Assembly (NCBI GenBank): GCA_947494925.1
Contig: CANLWS010000003.1
Coordinates: 248,001 to 312,000, forward strand
Direction of reading: 5' to 3'
Source of the DNA: an uncultured Alteromonadaceae bacterium
GTDB taxonomy: Bacteria > Pseudomonadota > Gammaproteobacteria > Enterobacterales > Alteromonadaceae
DNA: 64,000 bases
A model generated the notes under the pieces. The model was not told the origin of the DNA and ran no database searches. It saw only the letters and a list, made by a program, of their open reading frames with translations. The position numbers and the translations under genes are program-made. Positions within the stretch are counted from its first letter, which is position 1. Every line of letters begins with the position of its first letter. Of this stretch, positions 1-8,941 are shown piece after piece.

Positions 1-1
1 C

Positions 2-1060
2 GAAGATGATCCTGAAAATGCCGATTCCTTTGTTAGTGAGCGCGATAACACTGCAATTATGGGTATGGTTTCCTACGACTTTACCGACGATTTCAGCCTT
101 TCCGTTGAAGCCCGTCGCTCAGAAGATGAAGTCTCTACTCAGGCCTATGACACTCTCATTAACACACCGGGGTTCGAAAATATCAGCAATGAATTTACCA
201 GTACAACGACGCGGGTAATTGCCGAGTACGATATCAATGCTGATACCTTGGTTTACCTCACCCGCGCGGAAGGTAACAGTCCCGGTAACTTCAATACAAA
301 TTCGCTGTTACCTGCTGATTTGGTTGTGGTGGAAGAAGAGGAAATGGTGATGTATGAGTTAGGTCTCAAATCAACCATTTTAGATGGGGCTCTTTATTAT
401 TCTGCCGCAATATACAGTATGGATTGGGATAAACAGCAATTGACAGACAGCTTTCAACCGCCAGGGGATGAGTTGCCTGTTTCATATACGTCAAATGCAG
501 GTGAAACCGAAATAAAAGGGCTGGAAATCCAAGGTAAGTGGATGGTCAATGATAACATCGACGTTGATTTTGGCTGGTCGCGGACAGATGCAGAGTTTGT
601 CGAATTATACGATAGCAACCAGTGTCGATTGTTTGCACCTGGTGGCTCCTCTGCCTTTTGCTCTGATCCTGGTAATCTTCGGGAATTTGGCGATGTAGCG
701 GGAAACACGCCTCCACAAGTACCCAAAAACGAGGTATTGCTGGCGGTAAACTTCAACGCGCCAATGAATGATGACTGGGAAGTATTCGGTCGAATGGACT
801 ACAGCTACGATTCGACCCGTTATGCACACATTCATAATTTGATCGAAACGGGTTCCAAGAAGACAGTAAATGTCAGGTTTGGCGCACAATATAATGATTG
901 GCGGGTGACGGCATTTGTACGTAATCTGACTGACGATGACACGCCCACTTATGTGTTCCGTTACATCGACGCGCAGAGCTTTGCTTTTTCTTCCAGAGCC
1001 TTCCCTATTGCGCCCAGACGCGGCAGAGAATTTGGCGTGACAGCAACTTATACTTTTTAA
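2..1060 (+). CDS. TonB-dependent receptor, C-terminal part (cut by window start)
   Basis: This is the C-terminal beta-barrel part of an outer-membrane TonB-dependent receptor, which imports a siderophore or other large nutrient using energy from TonB. The frame is open from base 2, so the plug domain and N-terminus lie outside the window. The visible 350 or so residues show alternating hydrophobic/polar strands, a TonB-receptor-like stretch near the end (FVRNLTDDDTPTY) and a terminal aromatic strand (GVTATYTF), typical of outer-membrane barrels recognised by the BAM machinery. The substrate cannot be read from this part. A flavin amine oxidase follows after a strong terminator, so the two are probably separate transcripts. 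Confidence 0.9.
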   Translation, partial: EDDPENADSFVSERDNTAIMGMVSYDFTDDFSLSVEARRSEDEVSTQAYDTLINTPGFENISNEFTSTTTRVIAEYDINADTLVYLTRAEGNSPGNFNTNSLLPADLVVVEEEEMVMYELGLKSTILDGALYYSAAIYSMDWDKQQLTDSFQPPGDELPVSYTSNAGETEIKGLEIQGKWMVNDNIDVDFGWSRTDAEFVELYDSNQCRLFAPGGSSAFCSDPGNLREFGDVAGNTPPQVPKNEVLLAVNFNAPMNDDWEVFGRMDYSYDSTRYAHIHNLIETGSKKTVNVRFGAQYNDWRVTAFVRNLTDDDTPTYVFRYIDAQSFAFSSRAFPIAPRRGREFGVTATYTF

Positions 1061-1074
1061 TCAGGTTGATATAG

Positions 1075-1105
1075 AAAAGCGGGCCATCAGGCTCGCTTTT
1101 GTTTT
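1075..1105 (+). terminator. Rho-independent terminator after the TonB receptor gene
   Basis: An 11-bp stem (AAAAGCGGGCC paired with GGCTCGCTTTT, one G-U pair) closes on an ATCA loop and runs into a T-rich stretch (TTTTGTTTT). It begins 14 bases after the receptor stop codon and ends before the amine oxidase ribosome-binding site. Confidence 0.88.
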
Positions 1106-1126
1106 ATAGCCATTGCAGGTGAGGAA

Positions 1127-2539
1127 ATGAAACGACGTACGGCGCTTAAAGGGTTAGCGGCATTGTCTGCCACTACACTTCTCCCTGCTTTTGCCAAAAC
1201 GACTCAGATTTATGATGTGATTGTTATTGGAGCGGGACTTTCTGGGTTAATAAGTGCTTACCACCTTGAACGGTCAGGTTATAAAGTATTGGTGCTTGAA
1301 GCCCGCAATCGCGTGGGTGGCAGAATTCTGACACTGAACAATTTACCATGGCAACCGGAGGCTGGGGGACAGCAAATAGGCATGGGATATGGCTATATGC
1401 GGACCTTGGCTGCACAATTTGATTTACCACTAGGTTCACTTGGCGATTTTGCCAGAAATACTCGCTATCTGATCGGCGGACAACAGATTACCCCAGGGGA
1501 ATGGCCGCAGCATCCTCTGAATAAGTTAGATAAACATGAGAAAGATATATTGCCCTCCAGGCTTTATTTTCACTATCTACGCAATAGCCCTGCATTGGCT
1601 TACCCGTCAGATTGGACTCTCGGCAAACACGCAGATCTGGACAGGTCCATGGAGCAGCACTTACGTGAGTTAGGTGCTTCAGATATGGCGATACACCTGA
1701 TGAATGCCAACCTGAACGCTAATAACCTCGCACAATTATCTGCTGCAGATGCTTCCTATCGTCTTGCGTTGGCAATGACGGGTGGCAGACAATCCCATAG
1801 AATTGAAGGTGGCAACAGTTTATTGACGGATAGGTTGGCAGCCAATATCAAGTCAGACATTCATCTGTGTAAACCTGTATCCAGAATCTCGGACAAAGAT
1901 AAAGTGACTATTCATTGTGCAGATGGAAGCCGCTTTGTCTCTGGCAAATGCATAGTCACCGTGCCTTTTTCAGTGCTAAGAGAAATGGAAATTGATGGGG
2001 CGATAAGCCCGCCGAAGCGACATGCCATCAGGCAGACCAACTATACACAGATTTCTCAGGTGCATTTTTCAGTGCAGCCCGGAATAGATAAATCTGATCC
2101 GATATTTTCCAATATCTGGAGTGACAGCGCATTTGGTCGTGTGTTTACGTCAGCAAATACATCTGGTCAGGTGCAATCCATGTTGTGCTGGATAAACGGG
2201 GATGCGGCAATCAGGCTGGATAAATTGGAACCACAAGATGCGATTCGTCTGGTTCAGCAATCTATTGAATCTGGTTTCCCTGAATTGAAAGGTAAAATCG
2301 TCGCTGAACATTTTCAGTCGTGGGGTAATGAAACCTATTCCAGAGGTGCTTATGCCCACTTTGGCCCTGGCCAGGTGCAGTCTTTTGTGCCCATTATGGC
2401 GAATGCTGAAGGGAATTTGCATTTTGCCGGCGAGCACACTGAATTTGATTATCCAGGCATGGAATCAGCCCTGGTATCGGGGATGCGCGCCGTGTCGGAA
2501 ATTAAAGAGTTGTCAAAATCTGACCGGTTTGCCCAGTGA
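1127..2539 (+). CDS. Flavin monoamine oxidase family protein, Tat-type leader
   Basis: A 470-residue FAD-dependent amine oxidase of the monoamine oxidase/polyamine oxidase fold, expected to oxidise an amine to an imine with release of peroxide. The N-terminus has a twin-arginine-like leader (KRRTALKGLAALSA), suggesting export of the folded flavoprotein. The dinucleotide-binding motif GAGLSG is at about residues 35-40, followed by the E-A-R-x-R-x-G-G-R motif at about 58-66. The C-terminal FAD-contact region HFAGEHTEFDYPGMESALVSG is intact. The ATG is preceded by AGGTGAGG. Substrate unknown. It converges on the esterase gene, 18 bases away. Confidence 0.87.
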   Translation: MKRRTALKGLAALSATTLLPAFAKTTQIYDVIVIGAGLSGLISAYHLERSGYKVLVLEARNRVGGRILTLNNLPWQPEAGGQQIGMGYGYMRTLAAQFDLPLGSLGDFARNTRYLIGGQQITPGEWPQHPLNKLDKHEKDILPSRLYFHYLRNSPALAYPSDWTLGKHADLDRSMEQHLRELGASDMAIHLMNANLNANNLAQLSAADASYRLALAMTGGRQSHRIEGGNSLLTDRLAANIKSDIHLCKPVSRISDKDKVTIHCADGSRFVSGKCIVTVPFSVLREMEIDGAISPPKRHAIRQTNYTQISQVHFSVQPGIDKSDPIFSNIWSDSAFGRVFTSANTSGQVQSMLCWINGDAAIRLDKLEPQDAIRLVQQSIESGFPELKGKIVAEHFQSWGNETYSRGAYAHFGPGQVQSFVPIMANAEGNLHFAGEHTEFDYPGMESALVSGMRAVSEIKELSKSDRFAQ

Positions 2540-2557
2540 AATTCTTGCTAATTACGC

Positions 2558-3448
2558 TTATTCATTGTCCATTGCATCGAACATCGCTTTAAGAGGGTCT
2601 TCTTTTCCTGTGCGCTGATCTTTAAATACCCATAGCAGGCCATGCATCCAGCCTTCAACGGCAACGCTGCCATGACGCCCTTCTTCTACAGAATGGTTTC
2701 TCAAGGACAAGTCAGCGTACCGTCTTTTTTCCAATATTTTTTGAAACCTGATAATTGGATCTTTGAATAGTGGATACTCGTCTTCACCGTAGGTGGTAAA
2801 CAAGCGAACTGGAAGTGATTTACTGGTTTGAGAAAATGACTTTTCTAACTCAAACAAATAGCCGTCTCCCACAATAACACCAGGCGATATCGCGATATAA
2901 CGTTGGAATAACTCAGGTTTTTTAAGTGCGGCGTAAAGCGAAAAAGCGCCACCAAGGGATACTCCTCCAAAGGCCCTGATACTTGAATCGACTCTGTAGT
3001 TCTTTTCAATAAGTGGAATAAACTGATGTTCAATAAGGTTCAAAAATTGTTCAGCCGAACCAGAGCCAGCAACGCCGGGTATAGGCACAGGCGACATATC
3101 CTGCAGGCGCAATTGTCCGTAGTCAGCGTCTTTTCCGGGATAACTTATACCGACAATAATCATTTCGTGAAGATGGTTATCGTAATTTAGCTTTCCAAGT
3201 ATATTTGTCACTAAGGCCATATCCCATTGAGCATCTGTCAGGAAGATGACTGGATACTGGCGTTTCTTATCGGTTTGATAACTTCCGGGCAGTGTGACCA
3301 GCAGCTCATAATCTCTCCCTGTCTCTTCGCTATGTAACTGATGAAACTGCGTCCCAGGGGCTACAAAAAAATGCTCTGATGCAGCAGAAGCATTCGGGCT
3401 AATAAACAGTCCCAAGCTAAATAATAGGAAGTAGAAATTAATCTTCAT
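2558..3448 (-). CDS. Secreted alpha/beta-hydrolase (esterase D/IroE-like)
   Basis: A 296-residue alpha/beta-hydrolase of the putative-esterase family that includes IroE/Fes-type siderophore esterases. A signal peptide covers about residues 1-22 (NASAASEH cleavage region). The nucleophile elbow GGVSLGG puts the catalytic serine at residue 164; the likely histidine is in EEGRHGS (about residue 260) and an acidic residue in YGEDE (about 224). AGAGG precedes the ATG by nine bases. A TonB receptor lies nearby, so a role in trimming an imported ligand is conceivable, but the genes are on opposite strands and this is only inference. Confidence 0.82.
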   Translation of the reverse strand: MKINFYFLLFSLGLFISPNASAASEHFFVAPGTQFHQLHSEETGRDYELLVTLPGSYQTDKKRQYPVIFLTDAQWDMALVTNILGKLNYDNHLHEMIIVGISYPGKDADYGQLRLQDMSPVPIPGVAGSGSAEQFLNLIEHQFIPLIEKNYRVDSSIRAFGGVSLGGAFSLYAALKKPELFQRYIAISPGVIVGDGYLFELEKSFSQTSKSLPVRLFTTYGEDEYPLFKDPIIRFQKILEKRRYADLSLRNHSVEEGRHGSVAVEGWMHGLLWVFKDQRTGKEDPLKAMFDAMDNE

Positions 3449-3612
3449 GAATTTGAACCTCTTGGAGCTGAGTGAGTGGGGTAAATAATATTGTCACAAA
3501 AAACATTGTTACGATACCTACATTGCGGTATCACCACAATCGTCTTAACTATTTGTGTCATACACCAATTTCATGTTGGTTTTGGCGTTGTGAAAGGCAA
3601 GTTTTTGTGAGG

Positions 3613-3631
3613 TGTGCATTAAAAATGCACA
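3613..3631. repeat. Perfect 7-bp hairpin in the esterase/oxidoreductase gap
   Basis: TGTGCAT and ATGCACA flank a TAAAA loop. It lies about 20 bases past the stop codon of the minus-strand oxidoreductase gene. No T-run follows on either strand, so it is at best a weak terminator or an RNA-processing structure. Confidence 0.4.
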
Positions 3632-3652
3632 GGCCCTGGGGTAGTGGGGGTT

Positions 3653-5710
3653 TCACACCGCTAACTTCAATATCGCAATATCTTTATTTGATTTAGCTGG
3701 TGTTGCACAACATAACAAGGCTTCATCTTTTTCTAGTGGAAAGCTGGCTCTGTCGTCATGAATAACTCCGCCTTCAATTATTTTGACTTTACAGGAACCA
3801 CATTGTCCGCTGCGACAACTAAAAGCAGGTGTCAGGCCATGATCTTCGGCGAAATCCAAAAGATTCCCATCTTGCCTTGACCAGGCCTGTTCCACTTCGG
3901 AAGACGTAAAGTTTACCACTGCGTTTTGAGCGGATTCATCAATTGTCTTGTGCTCAATTGCTTCGAGAGGTTTCTTGCGGGTCAGGGCCGCAGGGCCAAA
4001 CGATTCAGCAAAAATTCTGCTGTCAGAAACACCAAGCAATAGAAGTAAATCGTATTGAGACTGAATGAACTTTCCCGGACCACACAAATAGAAATCGTAG
4101 TCGTCCAAGGGCAGGGCAGATTGAATAAGGTCTTTCCCTAAATGTCCCTTGTAATGGAAATCTCGGCTTTTACGCATTTCAGCGCCAGGCTGACTCATTG
4201 ACCAGATAGTGTTAAATAGCCCACCTGACTGCTCAACCAACTGATTCAATTCATCAAAGAATGGGCGGTTATCACCATCTCTGACCTGATAAAACAGGGT
4301 GATTGGTTGCATGTTCCGAGTTTTTATAACGTCATACATGGCTTGTTTGGCCATCGACACAAAGGGGGTGATGCCAATTCCGGCTGCAAGGAAAACAGCT
4401 GGCCGTTCGGACTGAAGGGTAAAGCTACCCAAGGGGGCTTTTGCATGCAACGTGTCGCCAACTCGCATTTTATCGTGCAGGTGACGGGAAAATGCCCCCT
4501 CCTTTTTCACTGAAATACGGTAGGTCGAATCATCGGGAGCGCTTGAGAGGGTGTAGGTTCTAATCAGCTCTTTGCCGTCAATATTACATTTTACTGTCAG
4601 AAATTGACCTGCCTTAAAAAGTGCCGAAGGCCCTTCCAGCGGAGATAGATAAAAGGAGGAAACCTGCGCTGACTCTTCTACTTTCTTGCTAACAGTGAAC
4701 TCCCGCCAATTATCCTTTTTTGATTCCAATTGTCGTAACGAATCTGCCTGCTCCCAATCCCCCGTTAACATGCTGTTTGGGGAGAATTCTTTCAATTGCC
4801 ATCGAAAAGGCAACGCATTGCACAGCCAAATCACCTTTTCAGGAGTGAATTGCCACATTCTCAGTGCTCCATTAAAGTGCTTAGCTTCATCAGCCTCCCA
4901 TTGAATTTCCGCTTTACCTGACATAGTCAAAATATGGCCTTGTTCAAAATCGATGAATAACAGGCCGGCATTGGGGTTTTGGTGGATATTGCCCAAGGTA
5001 TTAAAGAAATTGTTTCCAGCGTAATCAGGAATGGTTAATACGCCGTTCTTACCCAGTTTTACGAAGCCGGGTTTGCCTCCTCGATGAGAAACGTCAGCCC
5101 CGTTATTGTTTGCCTCTTTTCCATCGTCGTATGCGCTGGCAACAAAAAAGGTATCGCTGTTTTGGATTAATTCCCGGGCTGAACTATCTAACTCCTGCAG
5201 TAGCTCAACTTCTGGCCTGGGGCGTCTGTTAGCGGGGATGTACGTTATCTCACGGTTCTGTATGTATTGAGGGCAATTACCAAAAGACTGCTGGATCGCG
5301 AGAGTCGTTTTGTCTTGCGCTACAGACTGAACTTTAGCCGACAATCGGTTTCGTCGGCGGGTATGAAGTTCAATTCCCAACAGGCCAATTTTTTGGTCTG
5401 TGTTTAATGCTTGCAACAAAGGATCACCTGCTATTGGCAGTGTATCAAGTATCAGTGTTTTGTTGTCAGGCGAATCGATAAATTGTTCTTTGTCACCTAA
5501 CCATACGGAAGCCCAGACATGTCCGTCTGCATCTGCGTGCCCTGCAACCAAAAAGGGAAGTTGTTGATAAAATTGCTGATGCTGTGCAGGCATGAAAGGT
5601 CGAATAACGCGCTTTCCAATTGCGTCCATTCGCTCTTTCACCCCCATTTTTTCCTGCAGAATTTGCTCACCTGCGTGGAAAACAGAGGTATTGGATGATG
5701 ACTCAGTCAT
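3653..5710 (-). CDS. PNPOx-like/FAD-NAD reductase/2Fe-2S ferredoxin fusion oxidoreductase
   Basis: A 685-residue three-module oxidoreductase. The N-terminal 300 or so residues form a pyridoxamine-5'-phosphate-oxidase-like split barrel (VSHRGGKPGF), probably binding FMN. A ferredoxin-NADP reductase module follows, with the FAD motif RTYTLSSAP and the nucleotide-site motif GIGITPFVSM. A plant-type 2Fe-2S domain ends the protein (CRSGQCGSC followed by a final Cys in LLCC). Electrons would flow NAD(P)H to FAD to 2Fe-2S or FMN. TAGGAG gives an ideal ribosome-binding site and includes the stop codon of the upstream small gene, so translation is probably coupled. The acceptor is unknown; related fusions are often next to LysR regulators. 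Confidence 0.88.
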   Translation of the reverse strand: MTESSSNTSVFHAGEQILQEKMGVKERMDAIGKRVIRPFMPAQHQQFYQQLPFLVAGHADADGHVWASVWLGDKEQFIDSPDNKTLILDTLPIAGDPLLQALNTDQKIGLLGIELHTRRRNRLSAKVQSVAQDKTTLAIQQSFGNCPQYIQNREITYIPANRRPRPEVELLQELDSSARELIQNSDTFFVASAYDDGKEANNNGADVSHRGGKPGFVKLGKNGVLTIPDYAGNNFFNTLGNIHQNPNAGLLFIDFEQGHILTMSGKAEIQWEADEAKHFNGALRMWQFTPEKVIWLCNALPFRWQLKEFSPNSMLTGDWEQADSLRQLESKKDNWREFTVSKKVEESAQVSSFYLSPLEGPSALFKAGQFLTVKCNIDGKELIRTYTLSSAPDDSTYRISVKKEGAFSRHLHDKMRVGDTLHAKAPLGSFTLQSERPAVFLAAGIGITPFVSMAKQAMYDVIKTRNMQPITLFYQVRDGDNRPFFDELNQLVEQSGGLFNTIWSMSQPGAEMRKSRDFHYKGHLGKDLIQSALPLDDYDFYLCGPGKFIQSQYDLLLLLGVSDSRIFAESFGPAALTRKKPLEAIEHKTIDESAQNAVVNFTSSEVEQAWSRQDGNLLDFAEDHGLTPAFSCRSGQCGSCKVKIIEGGVIHDDRASFPLEKDEALLCCATPAKSNKDIAILKLAV

Positions 5711-5722
5711 GAAAAGATACTC

Positions 5723-5914
5723 CTAGCCGCAAAGGCCATATAAAACCGCCAGCTCAGCGTTGACTTCCAGCGAGTGAAAACCAGGTTCTACTTCAATTTT
5801 AAACTCACGTGATGTTTGTTCTGTTTTCCTGGCTAAAGGCTGGGTTAGTGGCCTGTCTGGAATGGCACTTATGGTCGCTTCGATTTCACAATTGCGTTGA
5901 AAAAAAGAAAACAT
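5723..5914 (-). CDS. Small hypothetical protein coupled to the oxidoreductase gene
   Basis: A 63-residue protein that I do not recognise. Its TAG stop codon forms part of the Shine-Dalgarno sequence of the oxidoreductase gene (stop-to-start distance 12 bases), an arrangement typical of translational coupling and the main reason to believe the gene. It starts at an ATG with GAG/GCGAAA upstream. The sequence begins MFSFFQRNCEIEATI and ends AELAVLYGLCG; there is no signal peptide and no membrane segment. It could serve as a partner or leader for the oxidoreductase. A chance open frame is possible. Confidence 0.5.
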   Translation of the reverse strand: MFSFFQRNCEIEATISAIPDRPLTQPLARKTEQTSREFKIEVEPGFHSLEVNAELAVLYGLCG

Positions 5915-6000
5915 TTTTAATTTCGCTCATCTAATTTCTAAGAGTGAGCTAAGTATTGGCTATATGTTTTTGTTGATAAAGGTAGGTTGTAGACTAAGAG

Positions 6001-6020
6001 TGTCAACATAGTGTTGATAA
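6001..6020. promoter_or_regulatory. Candidate LysR operator upstream of the oxidoreductase operon
   Basis: A dyad TCAACA-TAG-TGTTGA sits about 90 bases upstream of the small gene that starts the oxidoreductase operon. The surrounding 20 bases match the LysR-gene dyad near 8944 at 15 of 20 positions (shared parts TGTCAA, TAG, TTGA, AA). The same regulator could therefore control both loci. This is read from sequence only; binding is inferred. Confidence 0.5.
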
Positions 6021-6073
6021 TTGAGCCGGTACCTTGTTTCAAAGTACCAGTCTATGAATTAGTTAGTCTCAGG

Positions 6074-6538
6074 TTAATTACGTTGGGTTGACTTGATACT
6101 CGCCAGTTTTTGCATCAGGAACTCGATTGCCAGATGTTCTTCATCAAATAAAACGTCTTCAATGGGAGTATCATTTCCACAGGCTCTCATTATTGCCTGT
6201 GTCTGGGCAATAGCGACCGGTGATTCGTAGCAGTAAGCATCATACTTACAACCGAGTTCCATGCATGTCCGGTAGTTATCAATTATGTTTTCATGGGCTT
6301 CCGGTGTAGTCGCTTCAAATTTTCGCGAATTACAAAAGTATGCCCATGGTTTGCCTGCATAGGTGCGGCCAAGCATTTGCAATGTTTCAATATAAAAATC
6401 TATGACTTTCGTACCACAGGCACCTGCCAGGCAGACTGTGACAATCTGCCCCTTCTTATCAAGGGCAACACTGCCATCCTTATCCTCACAGTAATAATGC
6501 AATTCAGACAATTGCGCCTCCCCATTGATTGAGCCCAT
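6074..6538 (-). CDS. Hypothetical cytosolic protein, possibly STAS/SpoIIAA-like
   Basis: A 154-residue protein without signal peptide or membrane segment. The layout (hydrophobic strand at KGQIVTVCLAGA, a helix, the strand KPWAYFCNSRKFE, then a helix carrying many residues before ESPVAIAQTQAIM) resembles the small STAS/SpoIIAA-like proteins common in Alteromonadales, but no diagnostic motif is visible, so this assignment is tentative. It is rich in cysteine (about seven residues). The ATG has only a weak GGGT upstream. It follows the M28 peptidase gene on the same strand after 73 bases. Confidence 0.6.
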   Translation of the reverse strand: MGSINGEAQLSELHYYCEDKDGSVALDKKGQIVTVCLAGACGTKVIDFYIETLQMLGRTYAGKPWAYFCNSRKFEATTPEAHENIIDNYRTCMELGCKYDAYCYESPVAIAQTQAIMRACGNDTPIEDVLFDEEHLAIEFLMQKLASIKSTQRN

Positions 6539-6611
6539 TAGACCCGGGGAATTTAACGCAGAATTCTATTAGAAAAAATAATTTACGTAGCAGAAACATA
6601 TCTCCGAATTT

Positions 6612-7985
6612 TTACTCTCCAAATGCACCGGCTGCTCCGGGGAAAACCACCGGGCTCTCATTCCCATCCTCACTCACACTGGCAACGCCAAAAAAGTAGT
6701 TGTCTATAACTATATTATCGAGTGTAAACTCAGTGACATTGCCTACATAACGGCTAAATTGCCATTGAGGCGCATCAGTCAGACGCCAATATATTTTGTA
6801 GCCTTTCAGTTGCGGGTTCTGCCGTTTGTTCGCCGCTGACCAGGAAAGCGTGGTACTGGGTAGCACAGCACCTTTTATTTCAACATTTCCTGGAGGGGAT
6901 GGGGCCCAGGCCATTCCGGCCAGAGAAACTGCGTTTAACGCTGTCAGTTTGGCAGCATAGTCAAAGTCTACACCCTCAATGGTATCGCCATACTGGATCC
7001 CGTTTTCTGTCCGAAGGTCTTGATGTTGCCGGTTGTAGTTTTCGTTTGTTTCCATGATGCGTATGCCAGGATAACCCAGGTCATTGAACGGGCGATGGTG
7101 TCCACCTCGTCTGAAACGATCCAGGCGATATACCACCATAGTATCGAGGTTCGGAATATAGCGATCAGCCATCCAATCAATATAGCGAGCCAGATTTCGA
7201 CTTGGTGAATCCACTTCTCCGCCAGTAAATCTGCGGGTTCTGGCTTCCTGTTCGGTTTCGGTTTGGCGAGTACCCTCGGCGAAGATACGTGCAGTGGTAT
7301 TATTGATTACGCCATTGACGCCCTCTATGTTGCCAATCATGTCGTTGTTTAAAACCGCCTTGATTCGCCACCCTTCTTTTTGAGCCGTTTCCGCCATGAT
7401 TTTTCCACCGAATAAGCCTTGTTCTTCTCCGGCAAGTGCTGCATAAACGATGCTACCGCTAAATGAATATTTTGATAACACTCTGGCTGCTTCCAGAGTA
7501 CCTGCGACACCCGACGCGTTGTCATTGGCTCCTGGAGAGTCAGAAGTGGCGTTCATCACGTCGGTGACCCGTGAATCAATGTCTCCGGACATGACAACAT
7601 AGCGATTTGGGTCATGGAGCCCACGCTGTATTGCGATGACGCTTACCACTTCAGTGGCATTTGGGATCCTGCTTTCACCTGAAATTATCCTACTTTGAAA
7701 GGATACTTCCAGACAGCCGCCGCATTGATCTGAGATTTTTTCAAATTCCTGTTTTATCCAGCGCCTGGCCGCACCTATACCTCTTGTATCTGACTCAGTT
7801 TCTGACAAGGTGTGTCGGGTACCGAAACTCACCAGTTTACGGATATCTTTTTCAATATTTTGAGCTGATACCTTGCTGACAATTTCATGCAGTTGCTGCT
7901 GATCTGTGTAAGTTGGCGCCTGTTGACCAACAACACTAAATGGTAATGCAATGGACATCAGTCCTGCCAGTAATTTGCGGTTCAT
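6612..7985 (-). CDS. Secreted M28-family metallopeptidase with C-terminal Fn3-like domain
   Basis: A 457-residue secreted zinc aminopeptidase-like protein. The start is set at the ATG preceded by GAGGGAAG; an in-frame TTG four codons upstream overlaps this site and is less likely. A signal peptide ends near VVGQQAP. Expected M28 metal and catalytic residues are visible in GANDNASG, AGEEQG, LNNDMIG and the final His of RGGHHRPF. The first zinc-ligand motif reads SGDIDS where the family usually has SGHxDS, so His is replaced by Asp. The last 90 or so residues form a fibronectin-type-III-like domain (SWSAANKRQNPQLKGYKIYW). It is probably involved in extracellular or periplasmic peptide degradation. 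Confidence 0.88.
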   Translation of the reverse strand: MNRKLLAGLMSIALPFSVVGQQAPTYTDQQQLHEIVSKVSAQNIEKDIRKLVSFGTRHTLSETESDTRGIGAARRWIKQEFEKISDQCGGCLEVSFQSRIISGESRIPNATEVVSVIAIQRGLHDPNRYVVMSGDIDSRVTDVMNATSDSPGANDNASGVAGTLEAARVLSKYSFSGSIVYAALAGEEQGLFGGKIMAETAQKEGWRIKAVLNNDMIGNIEGVNGVINNTTARIFAEGTRQTETEQEARTRRFTGGEVDSPSRNLARYIDWMADRYIPNLDTMVVYRLDRFRRGGHHRPFNDLGYPGIRIMETNENYNRQHQDLRTENGIQYGDTIEGVDFDYAAKLTALNAVSLAGMAWAPSPPGNVEIKGAVLPSTTLSWSAANKRQNPQLKGYKIYWRLTDAPQWQFSRYVGNVTEFTLDNIVIDNYFFGVASVSEDGNESPVVFPGAAGAFGE

Positions 7986-8055
7986 AACTTCCCTCAATTT
8001 TTAATTATTCTATACGAGCATATAGGAACGTTGAAAACGGGTTTTTAGTGCACGT

Positions 8056-8940
8056 TCAAGCAAATTTTTCGTACATAAAGTCCACAAATGCCCGTACTTT
8101 TTTCGATACGTAACGGCGATGTGGGTAGATAGCAAACAAACCAAATTCCATCATTTTGTATTGGGTTAACAGTGGAACCAATTTACCTGTAGCAAGTTCT
8201 TTTTCGATCAGTGTGCTGGTGATTAGCGCTATTCCACCGCCATGGACGGCAATTTCATTAACTGCACGGGGGCTGTTTACGGCTATTTTAGACGCAACAT
8301 CGATAATGACTGAATTACCATGTTCATCAACCATTGGCCAATGACGTCCCACGCGGAAATTGCTGTCCACGATACAGGTGTGCTGATAGAGCTCCTCTGC
8401 TGATTGAGGATAGCCATTCCTGGCAAGGTATTCCGGGGAGGCGCAAAGAACCAGTGGGTAACTATTTATCTGCCTGGCGATAAGGTTTGATTCATCAACA
8501 CCACCGATTCTCACGACCACATCAACACCTTCCTGCAGCATATCTATTTTTCGATCCGTTAGCTGCAGGTCTATGGTCAACTGGGGATACATGGCGATAA
8601 ACTCCGCCAAAAGTGGAGACAAATGTGATTCACCGAAGGTGACAGGCGCGCTGATGCGTAAAATTCCTTTCGGCATGGCTTGCTCGCCCGCCATATCATC
8701 CATCAGCTCACTGTATTCTTCTAATAATGGCAATATGCGGTCGTAATAATTCTGCCCGGCTTCGGTGATCGCTAGTCTTCTGGTTGAACGATTGAACAAG
8801 CGTGCACCCAATTTTTCTTCTACTTCTCCGATGTATTTACTCACCAGTGCTTTTGACATATTCAGGCGCTCGCCAGCAGCCGTGAAAGAGCCTGTCTCTA
8901 CGACTGCTACAACTGTTTTCATGCCATCTAGTGTATCCAT
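8056..8940 (-). CDS. LysR-family transcriptional regulator
   Basis: A 294-residue LysR-type regulator. The frame extends upstream, but the family's N-terminal helix-turn-helix begins at MDTLDGMKTVVAVVETGSFT, so the ATG at 8940 is the probable start; no strong Shine-Dalgarno is visible. The winged HTH covers about residues 1-60 (AAGERLNMSKALVSKYIGEVE) and the substrate-binding domain about 90-290. It is divergent from glutaredoxin and GST genes. A perfect dyad abuts its start codon, suggesting autoregulation. The subgroup resembles LysR proteins paired with oxidoreductase or detoxification genes; the inducer is unknown. Confidence 0.9.
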   Translation of the reverse strand: MDTLDGMKTVVAVVETGSFTAAGERLNMSKALVSKYIGEVEEKLGARLFNRSTRRLAITEAGQNYYDRILPLLEEYSELMDDMAGEQAMPKGILRISAPVTFGESHLSPLLAEFIAMYPQLTIDLQLTDRKIDMLQEGVDVVVRIGGVDESNLIARQINSYPLVLCASPEYLARNGYPQSAEELYQHTCIVDSNFRVGRHWPMVDEHGNSVIIDVASKIAVNSPRAVNEIAVHGGGIALITSTLIEKELATGKLVPLLTQYKMMEFGLFAIYPHRRYVSKKVRAFVDFMYEKFA

Positions 8941-8941
8941 A

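Noticed and set aside
3613-3631. Hairpin taken as a terminator of the oxidoreductase operon
   Set aside because: The stem is perfect, but no T-run follows on either strand, so it is listed only as a repeat.
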